The notes beneath the pieces were generated by a model. The model was not told where the DNA came from. It did no database searches and saw only the letters and a list, made by a program, of their open reading frames with translations. A program made the translations under genes and the position numbers. This document shows, piece by piece, positions 39,788 to 48,496 of a stretch of DNA of 64,000 nt; positions within the stretch are counted from its first letter, which is position 1; each line of letters starts with the position of its first letter. Origin of the DNA: Clusia tigrina. Taxonomy: Eukaryota > Arthropoda > Insecta > Diptera > Clusiidae. The stretch spans positions 93,191,676-93,255,675 of the forward strand of contig OV050031.1 in assembly GCA_920105625.2 (NCBI GenBank). Direction: 5' to 3'.

Positions 39788-42700
39788 ATGGTGGACTCGT
39801 ATATTTCGGCGGCAGATGAACTTCTGATGTTCATAAGTCGTTTTGAACGGTGCTCGCCGGAAAGTCACTCCATTATATCACTTCAACTTGATGAAGCAGA
39901 ATTGGATGCTCGGTGGGCTTCGCTTAAAACGGCAAAAATAACTGCCATGTCCGAGGCGCGGGTCATGAAAGACGGTGAATCACTGTTAGAGTCAATCGGA
40001 CAGCGGTTCGAGTCAAGTTTTGATACTTTTAAGCGGGGTCGTATTTTGATCGCGGAAGTGAGACAACGTTTAGAGCAGGCAACTCCCGTTCCTACTACAG
40101 GGGAGCCATTTTTATCATTGACGCACAGCATCCACGTACCCCCTTGTGATATCCCTGCCTTTGAAGGGAGTTATGCTGCATGGCCAACGTTCCGTGACAT
40201 GTTCACAGCACTGTTCATTAACAACACGCGGCTGTCTAATGCGGAGAAATTCTACCATCTGTCCCTTAAGACCCGGGGAGAACCACATGAAATTGTCTCC
40301 AAAATTCCAATTACTGAGGCGGGTTTTCAGCAAGTGTGGGAAAACTTACTGGAGCGCTACGACAACAAGCGCATCCAGATCAACAACCAATTGAAGACAC
40401 TGTTGGGTCTTGACCCGGTTAGAAGAGAAGATGGTGGGGAAATTAAACGCCTACAGCGTGACATTGGTAACTGTATCGCTGCACTGACATCTTACGGCAT
40501 CGACGTTGCGAGTTGGGATGCCATTTTAGTATACTTGTGCTCCATGCGGCTGCCTGAGCTCACACTGTCCCTGTGGGAACAAACCATGGGGGGCCGCGCA
40601 GATATTCCAGAATGGAAGGCGATGGATGACTTCTTGTCATTGCGGTTTCACACACTCGAGGCGATTTCGGATCTCCGGTCGCAAGGCTCCATTTCATCAC
40701 AAATAAGGGTTCAGCCGAATCAACCGCGAACAGCACGGGTGCAAACCCATCCAGTAAGTGTTACCCCGGAAGGGTGCAAAGTGTGCAGGCGGTCTACACA
40801 CTCGGTGCGAAATTGTCCTGCGTTCCAGGCCGCCACCGTATCAGCTCGGTGGGGCTTGGTGCGCAAACACGGGTTGTGTGTGAATTGCTTGTCAGCTTCA
40901 CATAGAGTGGCAAATTGCCCCAGCTCCTTTTCGTGCTCCACCTGTCGGGAGCGGCACCACACTCTGCTGCATACGGACTCGCCACGGGGTCGTCCAACCG
41001 CTGCGACGCCAAACCCACCATCCACATCGGGGAGGGGACGCTCCAATTCAAATGGACGCTCCTCCCTGGTCCATCCACCCGTACCCAAGTCTTCGTACCA
41101 CACTGCGCAGGTATCGCGTCCGGCAGATAGGGCGGGGCCGAGTCCAAGTCATCCAAGTGGCCGCCTCTCCAATCGTGTTATCTTGGGTACGGCCTTAGTC
41201 ACGATAAAACATCAAGGAGTATGGTACACAGCCCGGGCTCTGATAGATTCTGGTTCTGAGGGGTCCTTTGTTTCGGACCGCCTCCAAAAGCGCCTTAAGC
41301 TGCCGGCGCACGCAGTACATGCCCAGGTATCGGGGGTCAGCAATACCCTTGCTGGCACCGTTACCAAAGCATGTCATATCACCATCGGGTCGCGGTACGA
41401 TGCCACTGTGCGTCTCCAAGTATCGGCTTTGGTGTTGCCTACCCTGACAGGTGAACTGCCGCCGCTCCTATTGAGTAAAGGAGAGCAACACAAACTGAGA
41501 CATTTCAGGTTAGCCGATTCAAGCACTTCACACTCCACCCAAGTAGATTTGTTAATCGGAGGGGATCTTTACCCTCAGGTCTTGCTTGATGGGTTGCGGC
41601 GCAACGTGGTGGGGTCACTGATTGCCCAAGAAACGGTATTCGGCTGGATCCTTACAGGGCCTCTGCCGGATAAACGGATATCCACTTTCACAACTCGCGT
41701 GCAAGTGTCTGAAACTGCTTCGCTCGACCACCTTCTACGACAGTTCTGGGAAATGGAACAGCCTCCGCAAGATCGAAAGCTGTCCCAGACTGATCAAGAC
41801 TGCCTTAATTTGTACTCCCAGACTACTCGTCGGGATGCTACGGGGCGATACATAGTCTCTCTGCCGTTCAAACAAGGGTTTGTTCCGGAGAAGTCTCTAG
41901 GAGCGTCGCGCTATATTGCCCTTCGGCAATTTGAGCGCAATGAGTCCCGGCTGGTAAAGATCCCGGCCGATAAGCGACAATACGACGCGGTGGTACTTGA
42001 ATACGTGACGTTAAATCACATGCGCAAGGTTCCACCGCCGTCAGTAACTCCTGTGCCTCATTATTACTTGCCACATCATGCAGTAATTAAGCCAGAGAGT
42101 ACAACCACCAAACTTCGCGTGGTGTTCAATGCCTCACAGGCGACTTCCAACACGGTCAGCTTGAATGACGTGTTACACACAGGGCCAGTGTTACAAGCCG
42201 ATCTGACCCGGCTAATAATCCAGTGGCGTATGTTTCGCTATGTCCTGAACGGGGACATACAAAAGATGTACCGTCAGATTCTGGTTGAGCCAAGCCAGGC
42301 TTCATACCAGAGAATTGTGTTTAGGGAATCTCCCGACAGCGATATCTCTGACTATGAATTGAAAACGGTCACCTTCGGGGTGAATTGTGCTCCTTATCTT
42401 GCAATAAGGACACTTTTGCAATTGGCAGACGACATGGAGAGCAGGTTCCCATTGGCTTCTCAGGTGCTACGTAATTCGATGTACGTGGATGACGCTCTAG
42501 TGGGTACACATGATATTGCTACTGCCATTCGCACTAGGGATGAGCTGATTGAGAGCTTGGATTCAGCCGGGTTCTCAATGCGAAAGTGGGCAGCAAATTC
42601 TACAGAAATTTTATCCGGTTTGCCTCCAGGGCATCTGCTTAGGGAAGATTTTCTCCAATTCGAGGAGACCAGCACCACTCGCACTTTGGGTATTCGATGG

Positions 42701-45076
42701 AATGCGCGGGGGGATTGGTTTTATTTCCACGTGGCAGCTTTGCCAATCGTTGCCGTATACACCAAACGTAAGGTCCTGTCGGTCATCGCACAGCTGTTTG
42801 ACCCAGCGGGATGGTTGGCTCCTATTGTCATCTCCGCTAAGATCTTGATGCAACAGATATGGCTGGATCAAATAGGTTGGGACGAGCAACTTACTCCTAC
42901 CACTTTAACAAGGTGGACACACTTCTTATCGCAGTATCAGGCAATCTCCCAAGTACGCGTGCCTCGCTGGGTACGATCTGCACCTGATCGCGATATTGAG
43001 TTCCACGCCTTCTGTGATGCTTCTCAGCTAGCATATGCTGCAGCCCTTTACGTTCGGTGTAAAGGTGACAATTCCATCTCTACCCATTTGCTAGTGGCGA
43101 AATCGCGGGTGGCCCCATTGAGAACTATCTCTCTTCCACGTTTAGAACTATGTGGGGCAACACTTTTAGCAGAGCTGATTTTCCCTCTCAAACCTCTATT
43201 AAATATTTCAGATGACAACTTGTTTTGTTGGTCCGACTCTACGATTGTGTTGGCATGGCTGCGAAAGCCACCCCACGTGTGGAAAGTCTTCGTGGCGAAT
43301 CGAGTCACTGCTATTACCAGCAAAGTAGGTGTGAACAACTGGCGTCATGTCCGCTCAGAAGATAACCCAGCAGATTTAGCTAGCCGTGGTGTGGCACCTG
43401 ATGCACTACTCCACAACAGGCTCTGGTGGGAAGGCCCGGCCTGGCTGCAGCAGGAGCGGAAACGGTGGCCGCCTCCGTTGGACGAAAACGTGTTAGCAAC
43501 CGATGAAGAGCAACGACCTGCAAAGTGTCATGTAGTATATGTGTCCTCTGCGGACGACCCAATGTTGCGCTTCTCCTCATTTTCTAGGGCCCTCCGAGTG
43601 TTGAGTTTCGTACGCCGCTTTATGCGCCACTGTTCGGTGAAACATCGGGACACGACTCCTGACAGGGGGTCCCCGCTTACTCGGGGAGAAATCACTGAAA
43701 CGACCACTTGCCTTATTGTGCTCGCGCAGAAAATGTATTTCCCAAAAGAATACAGCGCACTTGTGGCACGGGAGCCGATATCCAGCTCCAGTTCGCTTTT
43801 GGCTCTGAATCCGTTCGTGCACTCCGATGGCACTCTGCGCGTAAATGGTCGGTTGGCGCTCACTACACATTTGCCATTTTCGGAGAGACACCCGATCATT
43901 CTGCCATACTACGGTCATTTGACTCGTCTGATAGTGAAGTTCATCCATCAGGTGTCCCTACACGGGGGGAATCAACTAATGTTGCGGCTAATCCGGACCC
44001 AATATTGGATTCCAAAAGCGAAAACGCTCATTAAAAGCACAATTCTCCAATGTAAGACATGTATTCTGTGGAAGAAGCGTCGACAACAGCAGCTCATGGC
44101 AGCTCTTCCGGTTGAACGTACCACGTGTTCACGTCCTTTTACCCATACTGGAGTTGATTTCGCGGGGCCGTTTGATATCAAGCACTATAAGGGGCGGGCA
44201 TGCCACGTTACGAAGGGGTACGTCTGCATCTTTGTATGCTTCGCTACGAGAGCAGTTCACCTTGAGGCGACTACCGATTTGAGTACTCCTGCCTTCCTTG
44301 CGGCATTGTCTCGGTTTATCGCCCGCCGGGGATGTCCTTTGAAAATGCACTCGGATAATGGTCGGAACTTTGTGGGCGCGGAAAAGGCGTTGAGGCTTGA
44401 TTTCCAGCGGGTGCTCCGCGAAATCCGTGACCGAACCGTGGTGGGTCACTTTCATACTCAGATCGAGTGGGATTTTAATCCCCCCCATGCTCCACATATG
44501 GGGGGCCTTTGGGAAGCGGCGGTCAAGAGTTTCAAGCACCATTTCAAACGCATGGCAGGGCAACTTAAGTACACGTTTGAAGAATTTGTGACTCTCTTAG
44601 CGCGCATCGAGGCGTGTCTTAATTCTAGGCCTATCAGCGCTCTGTCGGAAGACCCCACGGATCTCCAAGCGCTGACGCCTGGTCATTTCTTGGTGGGTGC
44701 GCCACTGTTGGCACCAGCTGAGCCTCCGGATACAACCCCCTTTCTCTCAATTTTGAACCGATGGCAAAAACTGAAGGCGCTGGCCCATCAATTCAGCGTC
44801 AGGTGGAAAAACGAATACCTTCTCGAGTGTCAACGGCGGAGTAAGTGGCGAACGGCTCAAGTGAATGTCAAGGTGGGTGAGTTAGTGGTTGTGCGGGAAG
44901 ACAACCTAGCGCCTCAAGAATGGCGGCTGGGCAGGGTCACCGATACGCACCCTGGTCCTGACGGAAAAGTGCGTGTTGTGGATGTGCGGACCGCACGAGG
45001 AATGCTAACCCGACCTATCACGAAGGTGGTGATCCTACCGGGAGAAGAGCCGCCTCCTACCAGCGGAGGGGTATAA
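39788..45076 (+). CDS. gag-pol: BEL/Pao Gag-Pol polyprotein (1762 aa)
   Basis: Single frame encoding the particle protein and all replication enzymes. The start is the first ATG after the in-frame stop at 39743 and sits in good context (CAAAATGG). Domains: Gag region with a DUF1759-like segment (about 118-270); zinc knuckles C330-C333-H338-C343 and C364-C367-H372-C377, then a CCHH cluster C383-C386-H391-H395; aspartic protease with D487-S-G (about 450-620); reverse transcriptase with D823 in LNGDIQKMY and YVDD at 899-902; RNase H with D1077, E1120, D1150 and D1196; integrase zinc domain H1387, H1392, C1422 and C1425; integrase core D1457, D1523 and E1576, with 52 residues between the last two; DUF5641-type C-terminus (about 1655-1750). 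There is no frameshift, internal stop or missing catalytic residue. Gag and Pol are fused without a shift, as is common in BEL/Pao, so the protease must separate the products. The stop lies at the edge of an intron-like segment. Domain names are from family knowledge. Confidence 0.96.
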   Translation: MVDSYISAADELLMFISRFERCSPESHSIISLQLDEAELDARWASLKTAKITAMSEARVMKDGESLLESIGQRFESSFDTFKRGRILIAEVRQRLEQATPVPTTGEPFLSLTHSIHVPPCDIPAFEGSYAAWPTFRDMFTALFINNTRLSNAEKFYHLSLKTRGEPHEIVSKIPITEAGFQQVWENLLERYDNKRIQINNQLKTLLGLDPVRREDGGEIKRLQRDIGNCIAALTSYGIDVASWDAILVYLCSMRLPELTLSLWEQTMGGRADIPEWKAMDDFLSLRFHTLEAISDLRSQGSISSQIRVQPNQPRTARVQTHPVSVTPEGCKVCRRSTHSVRNCPAFQAATVSARWGLVRKHGLCVNCLSASHRVANCPSSFSCSTCRERHHTLLHTDSPRGRPTAATPNPPSTSGRGRSNSNGRSSLVHPPVPKSSYHTAQVSRPADRAGPSPSHPSGRLSNRVILGTALVTIKHQGVWYTARALIDSGSEGSFVSDRLQKRLKLPAHAVHAQVSGVSNTLAGTVTKACHITIGSRYDATVRLQVSALVLPTLTGELPPLLLSKGEQHKLRHFRLADSSTSHSTQVDLLIGGDLYPQVLLDGLRRNVVGSLIAQETVFGWILTGPLPDKRISTFTTRVQVSETASLDHLLRQFWEMEQPPQDRKLSQTDQDCLNLYSQTTRRDATGRYIVSLPFKQGFVPEKSLGASRYIALRQFERNESRLVKIPADKRQYDAVVLEYVTLNHMRKVPPPSVTPVPHYYLPHHAVIKPESTTTKLRVVFNASQATSNTVSLNDVLHTGPVLQADLTRLIIQWRMFRYVLNGDIQKMYRQILVEPSQASYQRIVFRESPDSDISDYELKTVTFGVNCAPYLAIRTLLQLADDMESRFPLASQVLRNSMYVDDALVGTHDIATAIRTRDELIESLDSAGFSMRKWAANSTEILSGLPPGHLLREDFLQFEETSTTRTLGIRWNARGDWFYFHVAALPIVAVYTKRKVLSVIAQLFDPAGWLAPIVISAKILMQQIWLDQIGWDEQLTPTTLTRWTHFLSQYQAISQVRVPRWVRSAPDRDIEFHAFCDASQLAYAAALYVRCKGDNSISTHLLVAKSRVAPLRTISLPRLELCGATLLAELIFPLKPLLNISDDNLFCWSDSTIVLAWLRKPPHVWKVFVANRVTAITSKVGVNNWRHVRSEDNPADLASRGVAPDALLHNRLWWEGPAWLQQERKRWPPPLDENVLATDEEQRPAKCHVVYVSSADDPMLRFSSFSRALRVLSFVRRFMRHCSVKHRDTTPDRGSPLTRGEITETTTCLIVLAQKMYFPKEYSALVAREPISSSSSLLALNPFVHSDGTLRVNGRLALTTHLPFSERHPIILPYYGHLTRLIVKFIHQVSLHGGNQLMLRLIRTQYWIPKAKTLIKSTILQCKTCILWKKRRQQQLMAALPVERTTCSRPFTHTGVDFAGPFDIKHYKGRACHVTKGYVCIFVCFATRAVHLEATTDLSTPAFLAALSRFIARRGCPLKMHSDNGRNFVGAEKALRLDFQRVLREIRDRTVVGHFHTQIEWDFNPPHAPHMGGLWEAAVKSFKHHFKRMAGQLKYTFEEFVTLLARIEACLNSRPISALSEDPTDLQALTPGHFLVGAPLLAPAEPPDTTPFLSILNRWQKLKALAHQFSVRWKNEYLLECQRRSKWRTAQVNVKVGELVVVREDNLAPQEWRLGRVTDTHPGPDGKVRVVDVRTARGMLTRPITKVVILPGEEPPPTSGGV

Positions 45077-45167
45077 CGTACCTTGTACTTCTTTAATTTA
45101 TAGTTTCTATGTTTTCTTTTATATCTACTCCCTTCTTGTACTAATTAAATTTTTGATATTTTCTCAG
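45071..45167 (+). other. Candidate intron containing the gag-pol stop codon (97 nt)
   Basis: Abruptly AT- and T-rich between GC-rich flanks. It ends with a branch-like TACTAAT (45139-45145), a T-rich tract and the acceptor TTTTCTCAG (AG at 45166-45167), spaced as in short insect introns. A GT at 45071 (GGG|GTATAA) would start it. Removing 45071-45167 deletes the TAA and continues in phase 0 into an open frame that ends at 45554. The acceptor side is strong and the donor weak; AAG|GTGGTG near 45026 or the leader donor at 39341 are alternative partners. An ordinary AT-rich 3' UTR is the competing explanation. Confidence 0.35.
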
Positions 45168-45554
45168 ATTTCGGCCCGCGCGGTGCACAAGACCCGCTAC
45201 TCGCTTTCTGACGGATGCTGCTTTTTGTCTGCCAGTTGTTCGAGTGTGTCCATGCTACCACCTCCACTCTCCATGGCGGTGCCACCGGACCCAACAGCAC
45301 CTCGTCGGGCCAGGTCAACTAAATTCGACTTCCCATCGAGCTCCACCTCTCTATTACCGGCGCGCCACCTGGCTGCGTGGTTCCGAAAGCGCCAAACCAA
45401 GGGCAGGAAGAGACCAGGCGGGAACCATCCCGCGCTGTTCCGCCCTTTCTGGGTATTACGAAGAGACCGGTGCAGCTACGCCCTACTCCGCAGATCATCT
45501 GCACTATGTGTTAGCAGATGGGCCACCGCATTGAGGGGTGCGCATGCTTCCTGA
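45168..45554 (+). other. Open frame downstream of gag-pol, no recognised product
   Basis: GC-rich stretch open for about 128 codons in the phase that would follow splicing of 45071-45167. Unspliced, the frame has its own ATG at 45153. The predicted product is rich in Ser, Pro and Arg, with a basic second half and no motif I recognise. A second forward frame is open from 45157 to 45534 (ATG at 45244), so low stop density from GC content may explain both. It is not Env: I see no signal peptide, cysteine-rich ectodomain or C-terminal membrane anchor. Confidence 0.25.
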
Positions 45555-45643
45555 AGTTGCGCCCTCGGGCACCAAACCACCCTCCATTGATGAAGGGTAT
45601 GAACGGGATCCGGCGTGGATATGTTCTTCTCTTGCAATAATGC

Positions 45644-45654
45644 AAGGGGGGCGG
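45644..45654 (+). other. Polypurine tract
   Basis: AAGGGGGGCGG, interrupted by one C, ends two bases (CA) before the 3' LTR. This is the expected site where RNase H leaves the primer for plus-strand synthesis. The core is probably AAGGGGGG (45644-45651). Confidence 0.7.
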
Positions 45655-45656
45655 CA

Positions 45657-46089
45657 TGTTCACTCCGAATCCTAACGTTCAGGTGGCTTCCGCCTGGTAC
45701 CTGGGGCACCATGTTTTCGGTCTATCTCTGCGTTCCATCGTTCGGTACGGTGCGAAAGCACGTGTTGTGCGGTGGAGAGCGAGAGAACAGTCGAGGCAGG
45801 TGCATATCGTATTTGTGCGGAAGCCATCTTTATCTGCTGGCATATTTTGGCGCGGGGCTACGAAGCAGCGGCAGCTGCTCTCTTTGCGCGGTGGTCAGTC
45901 TGTTCTGGAATTGCGGCAAGTGTGGATCGGCGCCCAACATAGTATATTAAATATAAATTATACAATAAATATATAAAAAGTGAAAATTGGCTAAGGAATG
46001 CTGCTGCGTATTTTTCGTTTAACGTGGTTTTCATAAGTTAATAAATTAATATTTTTTAATCAAATAAATAGTTCTATCTGAGTGCAACA
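45657..46089 (+). repeat. 3' LTR (433 bp)
   Basis: Direct repeat of the 5' LTR with no difference found by eye. Because LTRs are made identical at insertion, this indicates little time since integration. Its AATAAA hexamers at 46040 and 46063 are positioned to direct 3' end formation of the element's transcript. Confidence 0.97.
46040..46068 (+). terminator. LTR polyadenylation signals
   Basis: Two AATAAA hexamers (46040-46045 and 46063-46068) lie downstream of the proposed TATA box and 22-50 bp before the end of the 3' LTR. Cleavage would fall near the LTR end, leaving a very short U5. A third AATAAA, at 45964-45969, lies just upstream of the TATA motif and would not be in R under this model. 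Equivalents occur in the 5' LTR at 39254 and 39277. Confidence 0.5.
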
Positions 46090-46094
46090 CATAC
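46090..46094. repeat. Target-site duplication, right copy (CATAC)
   Basis: CATAC immediately follows the 3' LTR end GCAACA and resumes the satellite as CATACACTGATAAAAC. Matching copies on both sides show a simple integration with no later exchange between elements. The target is monomer position 121-125. Confidence 0.95.
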
Positions 46095-46150
46095 ACTGAT
46101 AAAACTTCAAATGGCCCTAAATTCTATACGGTACGTCCTACACCTATCAA

Positions 46151-48496
46151 GGTTTGCAACACACAAATGCATTTAACTTTTTACTGGAGCGTCATAAAAC
46201 CTTGAAATTTTGTAACAAAAAAGTACACGAGCCTCTTGTCAATTTAAGCTAACGCTCAAAGCTATGCTACCCTTGAGTCCCAAATCAAACACTGATAAAA
46301 CTTCAAATGGCCCTAACTTATGTACGGTACGTCCTACACCTATCAAAGTTTGCAACATACAAATGCTTGTAACTTTTTACTGGAGCGTCATAAAACCTTG
46401 AAATTTTGTAACAATAAAATACTTGAGCCTCTTGTCAATTTAAGCTATCGCTCAAAGCTATGCTACCCTTAAGTCCCAAATCAAACACTTCGCAAACACG
46501 CCCTAACTTCTATACGGTACGTCCTACACCTATCAAAGTTTGCAACATACAAATGCTTGTAACTTTTTATTGAAGCGTAATAAAACCTTGAAATTTTGTA
46601 ATAATAAAGTACTCGAGTCTCTTGTCAATTTAAGCTATTGCTCAAAGCTATGCTACCCTTAAGTCCCGAATCAAACACTGATAAAACTTCAAATGGCCCT
46701 AACTTCTGTACGGTACGTCCTACATCTATCAAAGTTTGCAACATACAAATGCTTGTAACTTTTTACTGGAGGGTCATAAAACCTTGAAATTTTGTAACAA
46801 TAAAGTACTCGAGCCTCTTGTCAATTTAAGCTATTGCTCAAAGCTATGCTACCCTTAAGTCCCAGATCAAACACTGATAAAACTTCAAATGGCCCTAACT
46901 TCTGTACGGTACGTCCTACACCTATCAAAGTTTGCAACATACAAATGCTTGTAACTTTTTACTGGAGCGTCATAAAACCTTGAAATTTTGTAACAATAAA
47001 GTACTCGAGCCTCTTGTCAATTTAAGCTATCGCTCAAAGCTATGCTACCCTTAAGTCCCAAATCAAACACTGATAAAACTTCAAATGGCCCTAACTTCTG
47101 TACGGTACGTCCTACACCTATCAAAGTTTGCAACATACAAATACTTGTAACTTTTTACTGGAGCGTCATAAAACCTTGAAATTTTGTAACAATAAAGTAC
47201 TCGAGCCTCTTGTCAATTTAAGCTATCGCTCAAAGCTATGCTACCCTTGAGTCCCAAATCAAACACTGATAAAACTTCAAATAGCCCTAACTTCTATACG
47301 GTACGTCCTACACCTATCAAAGTTTGCAGCATACAAATGCTTGTAACTTTTTACTGGAGCGTCATAAAACCTTGAAATTTTGGAACAATAAAGTACTCGA
47401 GCCTCTTGTCAATTTAAGCTATCGCTCAAAGCTATGCTACCCTTAAGTCCGAAATCAAACACTGATAAAACTTCAAATGGCCCTAACTTCTATACGGTAC
47501 GTCCTACACGTATCAAAGTTTGCAACATACAAATGCTTGTAACTTTTTACTGGAGCGTCATAAAACCTTGAAATTTTGTAACAATAAAGCACTCGAGCCT
47601 CTTGTCAATTTAAGCTTTCGCTCAAAGCTATGCTACCCTTGAGTCCCAAATCAAACACTGATAAAACTTCAAATGGCCCTAACTTCTATACGGTACGTCC
47701 TACACCTATCAAAGTTTGCAACATACAAATGCTTGTAACTTTTTACTGGAGCGTCATAAAACCTTGAAACTTTGTAACAATAAAGTACTCGAGCCTCTTG
47801 TCAATTTAAGCTATTGCTCAAAGCTATGCTACCCTTGTGTCCCAAATCAAACACTGATAAAACTTCAAATGGCCCTAACTTCTATACGGTACGTCCTAAA
47901 CCTATCAAGGTTTGCAACATACAAATGCTTGTAACTTTTTACTGGAGCGTCATAAAACCTTGAAATTTTGTAACAATAAAGTACTCGAACCTCTTGTCAA
48001 TTTAAGCTATCGCTCAAAGCTATGCTACCCTTGAGTCCCAAATCATACACTGACAAAACTTCAAATGGTCCTAAATTCTGTACGGTACGTCCTACACCTA
48101 TCAAAGTTTGCAACATTTAAATGCTTGTAACTTTTTACTGGAGCGTCATAAAACCTTGAAATTTTGTAACAATAAAGTACTCGAGCCTCTTGTCAATTTA
48201 AGCTATCGCTCAAAGCTATGCTACCATTGAGTCCCAAATCAAACACTGATAAAACTTCAAATGGCCCTAACTTCTATACGGTACGTCCTACACCTATCAA
48301 AGTTTCCAACATACAAATGTTTGTAACTTTTTACTGGAGCGTCATAAAACCTTGAAATTTTGTAACAATAAAGTACTCGAGCCGCTTGTCAATTTAAGCT
48401 ATCGCTCAAAGCTATGCTACCCTTGAGTCCCAAATCATACACTGATAAAACTTCAAATGGCCCTAAATTCTATACGGTACGTCCTACACCTATCAA
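46151..48496 (+). repeat. 12-monomer repeat, copy B (2346 bp)
   Basis: Tandem partner of copy A. Marker monomers occur in identical order: AACAAAAAAGTACACG, TAACGCTC, AATAAAATACTTGAG (46413), CACTTCGCAAACACG, TTATTGAAGCGTAAT, GGAGGGTCATAA, GCAGCATAC, TTTTGGAACAAT, CACGTATCAAAG, GCTTTCGCTC, CTAAACCTATC and CTCGAACCTC. Copy B has no retrotransposon, so the element inserted in copy A after the duplication, or B arose from an empty allele. A third, partial copy starts near 48759 (2346 bp after 46413) and skips about three monomers before CTCGAACC at about 49743. Confidence 0.83.

Larger units (their letters stand above)
45077..45656 (+). other. 3' non-coding region of the retrotransposon
   Basis: 580 nt between the gag-pol stop and the 3' LTR. 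It comprises an AT-rich 90 nt with splice-acceptor features, the GC-rich open stretch above, then about 100 nt with no coding potential up to the purine tract. BEL/Pao elements sometimes carry a third gene here; nothing recognisable is present. Confidence 0.7.
38871..46089 (+). mobile_element. Intact BEL/Pao LTR retrotransposon
   Basis: A 7219-bp insertion in the satellite with every hallmark of a complete LTR element: 433-bp direct repeats at both ends, TGTT/AACA termini, a 5-bp target-site duplication CATAC, a primer-binding site 3 nt after the 5' LTR, a purine tract before the 3' LTR, and one gag-pol frame ordered protease, RT, RNase H, integrase. The order and the protein features (Gag region with three Cys/His clusters, YVDD, long D-to-E integrase spacing, C-terminal DUF5641-type region) assign it to BEL/Pao rather than Ty3 or Ty1. 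No recognisable env follows. It is clearly richer in GC than the surrounding satellite. Identical LTRs and the unbroken frame suggest a recent, possibly still competent, copy. Confidence 0.97.

Noticed and set aside
44129..44563. 144-codon antisense frame and other antisense or shifted frames inside gag-pol
   Set aside because: Shadows of the strong gag-pol coding frame. None has a domain.
45077..45656. Envelope gene of a retrovirus-like element
   Set aside because: Too short, no signal peptide, no membrane anchor and no fusion-protein features in any frame.
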